A DNA stretch of 64,000 nt from Hyperoplus lanceolatus (taxonomy: Eukaryota; Chordata; Actinopteri; Uranoscopiformes; Ammodytidae): assembly GCA_026929865.2 (NCBI GenBank), contig CM049410.1:6934501-6998500 (forward strand), given 5' to 3'. The translations under genes were made by a program, and so were the position numbers. Positions 1 to 11,881 of the stretch are shown here, piece by piece. The notes under the pieces were generated by a model. The model was given only the letters and a program-made list of their open reading frames with translations, was not told the DNA's origin and ran no database searches. Position 1 is the stretch's first letter. The number at the start of each line of letters is the position of its first letter.

Positions 1-617
1 CTTGTTAATATTTAATGTTCCAGAGAAATACTAGACTGTTCAGTGGGTATAAAACAGTATGCCAGAGTAAAGCTTGTTATGTGTACTTTAAAGGAATACA
101 ACCAACATAGTGGGACACGTGTTGATTTGCTGTCTTGTCTGTAGGTGACAAAATCCACCTGAACATCCAAAGGTTATTTATTTACATGTCATATCTCATT
201 AGTATGATCCTCCAAATAGAGCTGGCAATTTGCTCCCTTATCACATTACAACAAACCCATTTGGAATTTAATTTGTAAACTCATTAATACAGACATACAC
301 ACTATTCCCCCAGCTCCACCCCAGTGGTTTTGGAAGCGTTATTTGAGCTTGAACTTGATTTGAACTCTGGTAATCTTTTATAGTAGATTGGATTATTTTA
401 GTTGGTCATGACACAACGAGATCCATTCATTTATTAAGGTGACCTGAGTGGGAGGAACTTCATTCTGTCTGAACTGTGACTGAATTAAGTTGTTTATTAA
501 GGTCTTTTAGAAAAAAAAAAGTAGTTTCCAGAGCAACTAATAAGGGCATCAATGAAAGGAACGACAAGGAAGAACAAGCGTGTCCAAACTTTTTAAAAGG
601 CAGGACTTGTGCTTGTG

Positions 618-618
<1 letters not shown>

Positions 619-686
<68 letters not shown>

Positions 687-699
687 CGCGTGTGTGTGT
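619..699. repeat. (TG)n microsatellite
   Basis: About 40 TG units, with interruptions by TGCG near the right end. It is a simple dinucleotide repeat in the ca10 upstream intron. Confidence 0.97.
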
Positions 700-1948
700 A
701 TCCATCCCGTGTATCCATACTGCAGCACTAAAGCAAAATAGATGACTGATATGGGACTTGTATTACGGCTTCCAGTGAAGCAGGACCCGATAATGAAATC
801 ATTTTGGGGGGGATAGATTGCTTCTATAAAGAACAGGAAAGGTTAATCTGAGCGTTTGCAGGCTTCCAGTTTTCCCCATGCTGCCACACATCGATTCAGA
901 CAGTTGCGAAAGTCATCATATTACGAGTAGCTTTGTTATTTTCTTGGAGAGAGGTTGGTGACTCCAAATTTGATTTGACTTGATGAAATGAGGCACACGG
1001 TGAAACACTAATTTTCCTGAGTGCATTATCCCCCAGACAAACACACTCACACCTCATCCCAACAGCTCGGCTTGGCACGACCTACGCTCTCGGCTCCCTG
1101 ATTGTGGATCCACTTCCCAAAGTGCAGTCAAAGGAGTAGTTCATTCTTAGTCATCTCCGAAAAGGTCATCTCATCACATCTTGTCTCCAATGCCTTAGTA
1201 TGGCCTCTTCTGTCGTTTATATTGCTGTGTGGCAGTGACTCCTTTGTGGGTGGAGCCACTTGGTTCTGGGTCCTCAAAGGTGGAGTCAGCGATTTTGGAG
1301 TATGCGCACACAATATGGTCAGGTAGTAGATCGTGAGGAGATATATTCACTGATTTTCTAGAAGCGCTCAACTGACTCCACCTTTAATTCCATGAATTAC
1401 ACATAATGACCCATAGGACTGTTTCTGGTCTTTATGCTAAACTGTGACCTGGCTTGTCTATCAATACTTCCCTGAGCCTATTGGTTCCTATAGTGAAGGT
1501 GAACATTTTTAACTCACAAATGTATAGTTGAATTTTTTTTAAAGAAGCCTTGAGAATTCCCTGAAGAAATAGTGCATTTAGTGGGGACTACTTTTAGCTG
1601 TGGATTCATCTACATTTGATGCCGATGGACTATTTGAGGCAACAGGACGGTGCATGAGTAGTTTCTGGACAACAATGGAGCTGTTTGGCACACACGATTC
1701 AAATGAACCAGGCTTTATACCCATGACCAGAATTAATTAGAAGGATACGTTTCATGTTTGATGGACAGACGTTGAATACATTACTTTTCAAACACTCTCC
1801 ATACATCCGCCATGTATACTGAAATAACTTCTAATGAAAGTCAAAATAACTGAAGAACTTTCTCATCATTTCCCCAAAAATTGTCATCTGAATTCTAAGG
1901 GATTTCCCATGAGAAGCAGGTCCTCGGGCAGTCCTCCCTCTCTCATCA

Positions 1949-1950
<2 letters not shown>

Positions 1951-1995
<45 letters not shown>
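1951..1995. repeat. (CT)n microsatellite
   Basis: A nearly pure CT tract of about 20 units in intronic sequence. No exon follows it, so it is not a splice acceptor tract that I can support. Confidence 0.95.
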
Positions 1996-1998
<3 letters not shown>

Positions 1999-2932
1999 GT
2001 ACCCAGTCTGTTTTAATATTAAAAAAGGAGGGTGAATCGTCTGGGCCTTCTCCCATTCTCTCCATCCCTATGCCTGGCTGGTACCGCTCTCTGTCCTGCT
2101 CTTCATCTCTGTGTTTTGTTTTTCTTCTCTACTGCTACTCGACCCTGCTCAGGTTAAGTGTGATCAATGTTCAGAGGCACTCAGGGTGTATTATGTCTCC
2201 TTGCGTCTCATTGTATGTGTTTGGCATTGTGTTTTTTATTTTTTATTCTGCCCACCAAACACACATCCAGACACAATTCAAGTCAATACATGCACACTAA
2301 AGGCCCATGTACACTTGATGAGTGATTTTTGACAACTGTTGAGACCAAAGAATGGCTATGTCCCTTTCTGAAGTTCAGGCACTTTAGCATCCAAATCTCA
2401 CAGTGTGACTGCTGCTACAAGCCATCAGAATACCTAGCCAAGTGTCCCCATGTTGGACGAGGGTTTCCAACTTGCCATTTACATCCAGAACCAATATTCA
2501 TTGTCAACGCATTGTCATCATGTCCCTATTGCAAACAAAAAGAGACATACAAAAGTGGTACACCAAGGGTGATGAAAACCATATTCAGAGAAAAGTTTCA
2601 GCTCTTTTAACAGTGAATATGATGCTCTTTTGTGCCAAACTGTATCCAAGTATTAAAACAGTATGCATATGTGCTTCTATTGGCAACATTTTCATATCTG
2701 CTTTCATTTAATTTGTTTAGAAGAAAAAAATTCCAGCAGCTCACACATTTAAATGCCTGAGGCCCGGTGTGTCCTGGCCTTAAGTACAGGCTTCCATACC
2801 AGTGTTGTGTACAAAATCCCACTCAACTTTTCTCAGTTTTTTTTTGTCCTCAAAAGTTTTCTGCACACCGTCTTGCATTTTCTAGCATGAAGTCACTGTC
2901 TGCCTGTCTGACTATTACACAGACCTACATAT

Positions 2933-2941
2933 ACACACGCA

Positions 2942-2999
<58 letters not shown>
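2933..2999. repeat. (CA)n microsatellite
   Basis: About 30 CA units, with ACGCACGCGC interruptions at the left end. Confidence 0.97.
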
Positions 3000-3000
<1 letters not shown>

Positions 3001-4957
3001 CTGGGTGACATAACGGTGTGTCGACGCGCGGCTGTGTGGAGCAGGGGGTCAGGATTGCACTCTGAAGGTCAGGTCTGCCACATCTGTCTCTGCTCTACTC
3101 CACTGGGTGCTGCCCAAGAGTGCTGGCTGAACGGAGGCACAAGGGGAGACTGAGCTAGTGATGGGGGGACAGTAAAGGAGGTGGACAGATGGCAGGGTAG
3201 AGTGAAAAAAAGGCAGAGGTAGAGAAATAGGGCTGTGGTTGTTCTAGCCACAATCCCAGGTGGCAATCAGTGCGCACAAATATGAAAACGGCGGGCAGCT
3301 GGAAAAGAGCCTCAGGTGTACAAAAAGTAAAATAAAATGATAATAAGTTCTCATCCGGAATTAGACGAGTACACTGACTTCTGTGGATACGTTTTTTTTA
3401 ATATAATGACAGCTGTTTAACAATCCGACTTGTCATTAAGCCTATCTCTGATGTTGAGCATTATGACATTTTAGCCTATGGTGAGCTCCTCTCATCTGTT
3501 TGTGTATAGGAGAGAGAAAGATGAGGAGAAAGCGATCATGTGTTTAATTAACAGTGGCTTCACCAAGGTCATTTAAGGTCCTCTGTGTGCACCAGTGCAT
3601 GTGAGTGCAAATGCTTTCATCCAGTTGCAGAGTGGTACAGCCCACATGAACTGGCAGCCCCTACATCCAGACCCAATCTAATCCCAGATTTTCAGTGAAC
3701 CTTGACATGCAATTTACCCCTATTTAGGAACCAGACTCAGTACTGTCATTTTAGGAGGAGTCGAAAATGCTATGATACAGTATTAGCCCCAGCACACTTT
3801 CCACTATTATAAAAACCTCCTCTGTCCCTATTTTAAAAATGGATTTCAGTTTAAAAGGTTATTTGGGTTATCAGAAAAGTGCCTTTGTATTTTTGATATG
3901 TTGCTTTGAATCCAGTTCTGTAAATGTCCTGCTTTGTTGATGTAGCTATTTTGCTTATTTGATGTTCCACAACACTGTAGGCTGCTGCATGGTAATGATT
4001 TCCCCAGCCACCTCTATTAATATTTTACCTCTGACGATTTGAACATAACCATATATTATTCATAATATATATATATATATATTCACATCCAGTTTGAGGG
4101 ATGGTATCAAAGGGAAAATAAATCACAGTCCAACATGAAGATGAGGTCTAAAGAAATGCATAAAAAAATGACTTCCTCCATTTTATGCTTTACCGTTCAT
4201 AAAAAAGATTTTAGATTCATAAATACATTCAGCAGAAAACGTAACAATCACATTACAGTTCAGAAAAAAATCAGGCAATTTATACAGTATGACTCACCCA
4301 CCATGTTTATCACTTCAGGGAAAGTATGCTGATTCCACACAGGTTCTCGGGCGTGGGGGGTACTACTGTATATGTGAAACAACTAGCATTAAAGCCTTTA
4401 GTCAAGTCACATAAATGTCCTCCGGTGATCCCCAAATAAATTGAGCGACATTATGAGGATTGAAGGAAGTTTTCCCCCTACTTTTATTTGTTGCTACATC
4501 CTTGTAAGTTAATATAAGCTCCCCAAGAGCAATCCAAGACCCAGGGCCACGTTAAGGTCATAACGAGTTACGGGACTCGCAAGGAAAGAGCTCTGCGTTT
4601 ATCGAGGTCACACAAAGGGGTTGGGAAAGACTGCTGTGGTGGAAGAAGCAATAAAATCTATAGTTGGAGAACTTCTATACAGACTTATAAAGTATGCTGC
4701 CCTACCTTTAGTTATACAGGCAGATAATAACCTAGCTGAACATTTTAATGAAAGCTCTTTTTTCAGACCCACTTTTAATGAAGCCATATGTAAATTCAAA
4801 TCTCCCTATACTCCCCATTACGCCTGTCCCTTCATAAAGGAGCTTGTCTGCTCACTTTCTCTCAGTTTTTTTATGGTTTGACCTTATGTAGCACTAGCAC
4901 ACACACCCACACTAATTAATGCCACTCTCTCTGTCTCTCTTTTTCTCCCTCTCCTGA

Positions 4958-5143
<186 letters not shown>

Positions 5144-5470
5144 TGACCTGACATCACCTCTTTGGATGAGATAGCCTAATATTTTCTGAACACGTGACGT
5201 CCTCGGAGTCAGAGCTCGTCAAATGACACAAAGCATGGCCGTCCCCCACAATTCAGGATGCCAAACAAGTTGTATATAGTATTTGCATTGAAATACTATA
5301 CCTAAGAAAAAAGCTTTAATTTGCTTTTTATGGCGTTTTTGAACTGCTCTCATTAAGAAAATGCTCTAACTTCTTTTCCAAATGCTTTTAAAGAGTGTTT
5401 CACAGCTTGCCAAGCACAATTCAGAGTGTCTAACAAGTTGTATATAATATGACGGCACGGGGCTTTATGG

Positions 5471-5910
5471 CCCCTCTAAACCCAAATCGACAAAATCCTT
5501 CAAACTACTGTATGTAATTTGGGGAATTAGTTGATTGATAGTAAGCATCTGCAAAGAGTTGGCCATATTTTTTCAATCCAAATGAAAGTTTGATAAACTT
5601 TACAGAAATGTATTTTGATGAGGCGGGCTATGCTCTGGTTCTTATTACACCAGAAGTATTTTGAACCAATCACGGCAGTTTCCTTGTCTGAACAAAAAAA
5701 CAATGACTGTTGCCATAGAAACTGTTTCATTCGGCCACGCCCACAGAGTTTCGTCAAATGTTCTACTCTAGACAGTAAAAAAAAGCTGTTCTTTTAACTT
5801 AGTTTTATAATGTTATGGACATTTATTTTCAACCATATTTTTTGTATAAGTTTATTAAGACACCCAGCTTTGATATCATATAATGATTTTAGAGCCGATT
5901 TCCAGAGGCT
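5471..5910 (-). repeat. Dispersed TTAA-associated repeat, family W, minus copy
   Basis: Read on the minus strand, this starts AGCCTCTGG directly after TTAA (5911-5914) and contains the block GGGTGTCTTAATAAAC, a GGGCGTGGC stretch and an AAGGATTTTGTCGATTTGGG block near the far end. The same blocks in the same order occur at 31115-31270, 47108-47420 and 56735-57420. The two ends resemble inverted repeats (AAAGCCTCTGGAAA against AAAGTGCCTGTAAACC in the 56735 copy), which suggests an old non-autonomous DNA transposon. The superfamily is not established. Confidence 0.5.
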
Positions 5911-6658
5911 TTAATTTCATCAGAGACAGGACACGTTCTCTAAATCACGATGCAGAGAAACTCCTCTGTGACAGTCTATGAGCTTTTCATCCATATCTGA
6001 AGGCTTTTAAATTCCCAGCTGCATTTGACTGCACTGAGCTCAGAATACATTACATTTGTAGCTTTTTACACAGTAATCCCAGTGACACTTCACAGCACAG
6101 ATCCTGTTAAAAGCTCCCCAAAACACAGATAAAACACAGCTTTTGGTGATGTTTTACATTGCCCCCTGGATTCATTTTGGTATCTAGTAAAGTGTTGGAG
6201 TGATTGGCCATATCTGATGTAGTGGTATTTTGTTTATAAGTGAAGGGGAACTGGCGGATAAAAGGCCCCAACAAGCCCTTATTGCAAGCAGTTGGAAACA
6301 AAAATATTTAGTCTGAGTGATACAGAGAGACTAGAGCTCAAATTCATCTTTTGTCGTAGAAAAGTAGACAGTTATATAATAATACCCAAGGTCAAATGCT
6401 TATGAGTAACAATAGAAGATATTTGGGCGCAAACAGATATGGAGCCTGTTGAGAGCTTGCAATTGGAATTTGATTTCTGACCTACGTTTGCTTTTCCTAG
6501 TTATAGCTTTGTTGATATTTCTGCTATACATGTTGTCATGCATTTACAGAAAATTCAGTTACTAATAACACAAATAAAAGTTGCTAACAAACAGAACCAT
6601 TAGCTGTGAAATTACAGTAACACCATTAGCAAGTTAGCTGTCTAGCATGGTAACTTAA

Positions 6659-9600
6659 AGGATGATTTCACCGGTGGAAATATGAATGTACCTATGTAGA
6701 GCAAAACCTATGTGTTATAAATGTGCAAAAATTTTGGAAATCGGTTCACCCTAGCCTGAGAAACGGCAAAAAGAGTGTTTTTATGGTCTCTCTGCCGGTC
6801 TCTGCCTCTAAAGTCAGAAATCCTCCGGCTACCACAATGCACTGCGCTAGCAGCACTCCAAGGCCCCGCCCACATTTCCATAGTCTCGTCTCGTCTGACC
6901 CGGTCTGACCTCTGACTCCGATGAGAGTTTGTAAACACCAAACACACTACTTCCCATTACAGTTATTGGCGATACCTCGACCAATACAGACTCTATGTAG
7001 ATTCCACAATTAATATATATTTTTTTTTAAATATGAATGTATTAGTTTCGGTTTCACTGTAAAACGGAGGGAAGGAAATGCGCACTACACTAGTCTAACT
7101 TTTCTTCAGTTTACAAGATAGTGAGCTGTTTTCAACAATGCCTGCGGCTAAAAAAAAACTAGCCTAGCCTTCAAAACAAACCGGAGGACTGAAACTAAAT
7201 ATTCTAGCCTGGGCGTGAAGAGGACAATCTGGACGGGACTGACGTATCTTCGTTGTGGACAGGTTGTGTGGACCGGGCCTGCAAAATGCACTCGCGTACA
7301 GGTAAGACTTTCAACGTATTTGACTATATTTCTGTTCACACAGTATGCAATTATAGCTGCTGTGGGGGGGGGGGGGCTTGCTAAACTCTTTCAGAAACAA
7401 ACTAATTCAGCAACCATTTGGTGTGTTTGTAATGCAACTAAGAAAAAAAATCATCAGACTATCATTTTTAGTGAGTGCTCACAGCTAACGTTTCACTTGA
7501 AGCCTAACTGTTGTATTGTTTGGTGACATTTCAGAATCCGATGTCTACACCCTCAATATCAGCTGTGATAGTGGGGTAAAAAGTTGATCAATGGCTGTCT
7601 CCCCTTCAACTGCAACCAAGGCAGCTGCAGTGACGCTTCTGAGAGGAAATATGTCAAATTCAGGAGCATCCCAGCTCTGCTAATATGTCCTCACACCTCA
7701 ACCTGTGCCTTATCAGCCACTCATTTAAGGCTAAATTGTAAATATTTTGTGTTTATAGCTCATATTTTGTATCTTATATTTATCATGTTCGTATATTGGA
7801 CAGTTTATTTTTAAGAATTGTTTCATTGTGTGTTACCTGGTTTATTTAACATTGAGCATGATGCCACAATATTTTCCTTTGTAAACAATAAAACATCTTA
7901 TGTTGTTACCTTACCTTGGACTCCTGTCTACACCCATGTTCACCAGTACAGACTTGTTGGCTGAACTGATTTTGATGCACAGATTACGGTATGTATTGTT
8001 TTTAAAATACAATCTATGAGGTAAATGTTATAAATTCACAAGGATGCAAGGTAGGTTCATCATACTGAAGCACAGGAAAAACAGATACACAGAAAAATAA
8101 CTAAGCCATCAGTTTTACTACCAAAGCTAGCCAGAATATATTTCAATTGAGTACTTCAGGTCACATTTCTATATTGATGGCATACAAAATATTTGCTTAT
8201 TTATTAAATACAGTAGCTCAGCATCTGAAGTCTGTCCTCAACCTTTTTCCCCAGTAGAAATTTGTATTTTTCTAATAGTACTCCAGTTGAACAGCACTCT
8301 GGTTAGTAGACAAACCACATCAACCAACTTGAGTTCAAAGTTTTAATCCAAACATATGAACAACTATTTATAAAAATAAAATGTGTAGTGTGTTGGTTCA
8401 GGTCATTCTGGTCACAGCTGCTCTTGTTTCTTGATAGCCACGGTCCTGTTCATCACGTGCATGGTCAGGTGCTGGGTCTCTCTTTGCAGGATTCACGCCA
8501 GGAAACTGCATGAATCAGCGATATTGTCTATAAAACATTGAGCAAAACATTAGTAAGGCCAGCTAATTTTAGTCTGCAGTAGCTTACATGAAAAAGAACT
8601 GCAAGGTTACGTCACGTTAGCTTTGCTGCCCATGTTACCAACCACAGGAAAACGTAGTGCCAATAAGACATTTTAGAACAGGATTCAAAACTGCAATAAG
8701 ACCACTTGTGCCGTGTTTACGCCCGGGTCACATCCTACGTCTGTGCAGTGTATCTAGCTCGCAGTTCCCCCCCCCCCCACACACACACAGTCAGTGTCTC
8801 ACTGCTGCAGCGCTGCTTTTACCAGCCTGTTGCTACATGAGTTTTTCTTTGATCATTCACATTAATAAAGTGCTGTGTAGCTGCTCTAATCGGCTAACAC
8901 AAGCGCCAGGGGAAAAAAGAAAGGCAGACGCAAATGCAAGAAGTGTGGCGGTGATGAATGAGTAAAAATAAAAACTTACTGTGTTGTGGTCGACGTCCGT
9001 CCGTCTCTCCCCGCGGCCTGTGGCTGGCGCCTACAGTTCACCGTCTCAATACTGAAATATGTCTCCGGGGTCCCTCTTTCCATATGCGGAGTAAAGCTAC
9101 AGTGAAGTTTCTAACAGTGAACACCGCAAATCCACCAGGCACAGCGGCAGGGCTCCTCTTCAGCATGGAGTAGCTGCTAGTGTAGCTGGCTTCTCCTCTT
9201 CCTCCTTACGACTATCACCTCTCTTCCTCGCTGTAATCCGGTTTATACAGGTTGACACGAATGTCCGTTCACTAGAGTAAACATAAATCCCGTTCAGGCG
9301 TTACAAATGGAAAATATCCTTCTGCCATGGTCGGAGTTTTTCAGGAGTCTGCTTCTTCGCTAAGCGGGGGAGAAACATGGCGGACGCTGTGTTTACATCT
9401 CGTCCGTGAGCTCCCGCCTCCCTCATTCCTTATTGGTGGGCATAAAAATGTGCGGAACTAAAGGCCTGTAGTCTTCGGGCCCTCTGGCACGCAGACCACG
9501 GCTCCAATGGATGACGTATTTTGCGTCATCCATTGGAGTGTGTGGGGTGTGGAATATCAGGACAGCTGGGCCAAGGGAAGACTGAGTCAAGACAAACCTC

Positions 9601-9667
9601 TTTCCTTATATTATAATAGCCATTTTATAATGATAGAAAGCAGGTTCTGTATCGGTGAAGTAATCCT
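6659..9667 (+). mobile_element. TTAA-flanked DNA transposon, Kolobok-like, long copy
   Basis: The element is bounded by TTAA at 6655-6658 and 9668-9671. The left end reads AGGATGATTTCACCGG and the right end is its near complement (CGGTGAAGTAATCCT). The outer ~110 bases of each side match the short elements at 36940-37208 and 56961-57268, so this is a long member of the same family, about 3 kb. Its interior holds no long open frame. Short frames at 7215-7526 and 8657-8965 are not convincing transposase, and an AATAAA lies near 7887. TTAA duplication with AGG termini fits Kolobok better than piggyBac, which starts CCC. That assignment is an inference. A degenerate or multi-exon transposase could still be present. 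Confidence 0.65.
9502..9538. repeat. Perfect 15-bp hairpin
   Basis: The arms at 9502-9516 (CTCCAATGGATGACG) and 9524-9538 are exact complements around a 7-base loop. The hairpin lies inside the long TTAA element, close to its right end. Confidence 0.95.
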
Positions 9668-9890
9668 TTAAAGTCAAAAAAATATAGAAATGAGCTCAAT
9701 TTAACTGACATTTTTAGGATTGGCTTTCATACTGTTTTTGATAAAATACCCAATTTTGACTTTTCAAAATGTTTGTTAAAGGAGAAACCAATTGTTATGC
9801 ATAGGCATTTATTAATGGGGTCTGTTAAAAACAAAAAATACAAAACAAATATAGATAGAAAGATTGTTGTTTCTTTTGCCCAGAAGAAAT

Positions 9891-10150
9891 GGGGGCGACT
9901 GTGGCTCAGTTGGTAGAGCGGGTCAGCTGATGATCAAAGGGTTGGAGGTTCGATCCCCGCCCTGCCACCTGTGTCATAGTTGTTGTGTCCTTGGGCAAGA
10001 CACTTCACCCACCTTGCCTCGTGTGAATGTTGATAGTTAGCCTGCTATCGGTGTGTGAATGGTAACGTGTAAATGGCAACAGGTCTCCCTTGCAAAAGAG
10101 TCTTCGGACTCAATGGGATATACCTGTATAAATAAAGGTTAAAAAAAAAA
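9891..10150 (+). mobile_element. tRNA-derived SINE
   Basis: The head reads like a tRNA gene with an A box (TGGCTCAGTTGG) and a B box (GGTTCGATCCC) at proper spacing, the internal RNA polymerase III promoter. It is followed by a core containing TCCTTGGGCAAGACACTTCA, which I recognise from widespread fish SINEs. The tail has GTATAAATAAAGGTT and then poly-A at about 10141-10150. A second, minus-strand copy with the same core order is at 59501-59773. I could not define a clean target duplication for this copy. Confidence 0.85.
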
Positions 10151-11881
10151 TCAATAGAAAATGCCACCAATGAGCAAAACATTTATAAAATAGGCCTACA
10201 TTGCTTTATTCTTAGTGAAGACATTATAGTGATTGGTTCTGCCTTTTGCTTGCTGAGCCCTGATATGTCCTGTGACTGTCTATGTAAAAGATTATTGAAC
10301 CAAGTCAGAGAAAAACTTTTAATTTGGATGGGATTTTAGTCCGCGTAAAAGAGTACACCTTCACAAAAAGTCTAAAAACATATTTTTCACCTATAAAATC
10401 CTTAATAGGTCATCATAACTGAAAGGTGATTATATTATACCACATGTATTGCTGCCTTAGTATTCACTTTCTCCAGCAGTTCATTCATTAAAGCGGCTAC
10501 GAGTAACATTTAAATATCTTTTAAACAGCCTCATGTTTCCTCTGATAATCATAAATTACCTTTAACAGCAAACGAGACCATCAGTGCAAAGAAAGATGTT
10601 TTTAAATAGTTTTTATTACTGCTTTTGGTCTGGTCGCACACCCAGTCCGATTTTCGGTTCGCTCGTGCAGGCTCTATGGTCACATATCCATATTGGTCGC
10701 AGATTTCAGTGTGGCGCAGCAACCTGATTTGAGAAGCCTATCCCTCCAGGTGAGGGAAGGGGAGCGGGAGCCTAGTTTGAGACAGTTATTTGTCGTCATA
10801 ATGACTGATAACGGGGCTGAACCATCAAAGAAAAAAATTTAAATGCAATGAAGAAAAGCTAAAAGGGAGAGTGATATAGGCTAGGGGGGGACGAGGGCGT
10901 TGCCAAGCAACGTGTATACAATTTCACGAGAGCGAAACTAGACTGCAGTGTTTACTCCTAAATGAATGAGCGGTTGGTACTAACACAAAGTTTGCTTTGG
11001 TTCACCATCATCAGATAACCATTATCTGAAATAGTCATTATTTACATCAACAACACAAACACATTACCTCATCGTGATCCATACTAACTGCCGTCTCTCG
11101 TTCATTCGCTTTCTGTGAGGACACGTAATCTTTCAGCTCCGTGAGAGAGAGTAGTTAGGTGACACTGCTGCATCAACTCATTGCAATCAGGTGTGTGTGG
11201 CAGTGACTGGCATTAGTTGATGCAGTGTCAAAACCACTCTCACGGAGCCGAAAAGAGTCCTCACACTTTCAACACACAGACATGCACTATATTGCGCCCT
11301 TCTCAGTTCACACTCGCACGCCTGGCACGCGCTAGAAAACAGCTTTCCGACAGCGGGCGTCGTAAAAATATTACCGCTTTTGTCCAAAGGGGACGCCAAC
11401 GTGCCATCTTATTCGTAGTGGCTTTAAAGTAATACTTTCATTGTTACCTACAAATTTCCCACAGCTGTTCAAGTCCATTAGTTTCTAATGATCCATTGTG
11501 AGAATGAGCCATAATTCAAACTTCAAAGGCTCATTTCAACACAATAACATTTCTACCTTTTGATTCGGAAGAAAATAGGAGTCACACATCATTATTTCAC
11601 TTTACAAAATTGTAAGTAAGCATGGTAATTTGCTTTGTTCTAGGCGGGGAAGAATATAGCGCTTTGCAATGACATTTGAATTCACCTCAGAGATTTCCAA
11701 AAACCCAAACAGAATGTTCTCTCAAAATATATTTAAAGGTTCAGTAAGCGGAATGGTCAGTTTGGCTAACTTCCTGTCACTGACTGCAGTTAGCAGTCCC
11801 TTCCCTCGTCCCTACGTCACCACATCAATGCACTGCGGTCTTCAAGCAGCGAGTTATCTATCATCATCTCAGATCCATAAG

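Noticed and set aside
460-745. Frames on both strands across the TG repeat
   Set aside because: Simple dinucleotide repeats are open in several frames. The products are Thr-His or Val-Cys repeats.
2298-2785. Possible small DNA transposon with AAGGCC ends
   Set aside because: The supposed ends (AAAGGCCCATGTACAC and a reversed TTAAGGCCAGGACAC) match only loosely and I found no target duplication.
9893-9965. A genuine tRNA gene
   Set aside because: The A and B boxes are present, but the stem pairing is poor and the sequence continues into a SINE core and poly-A tail.
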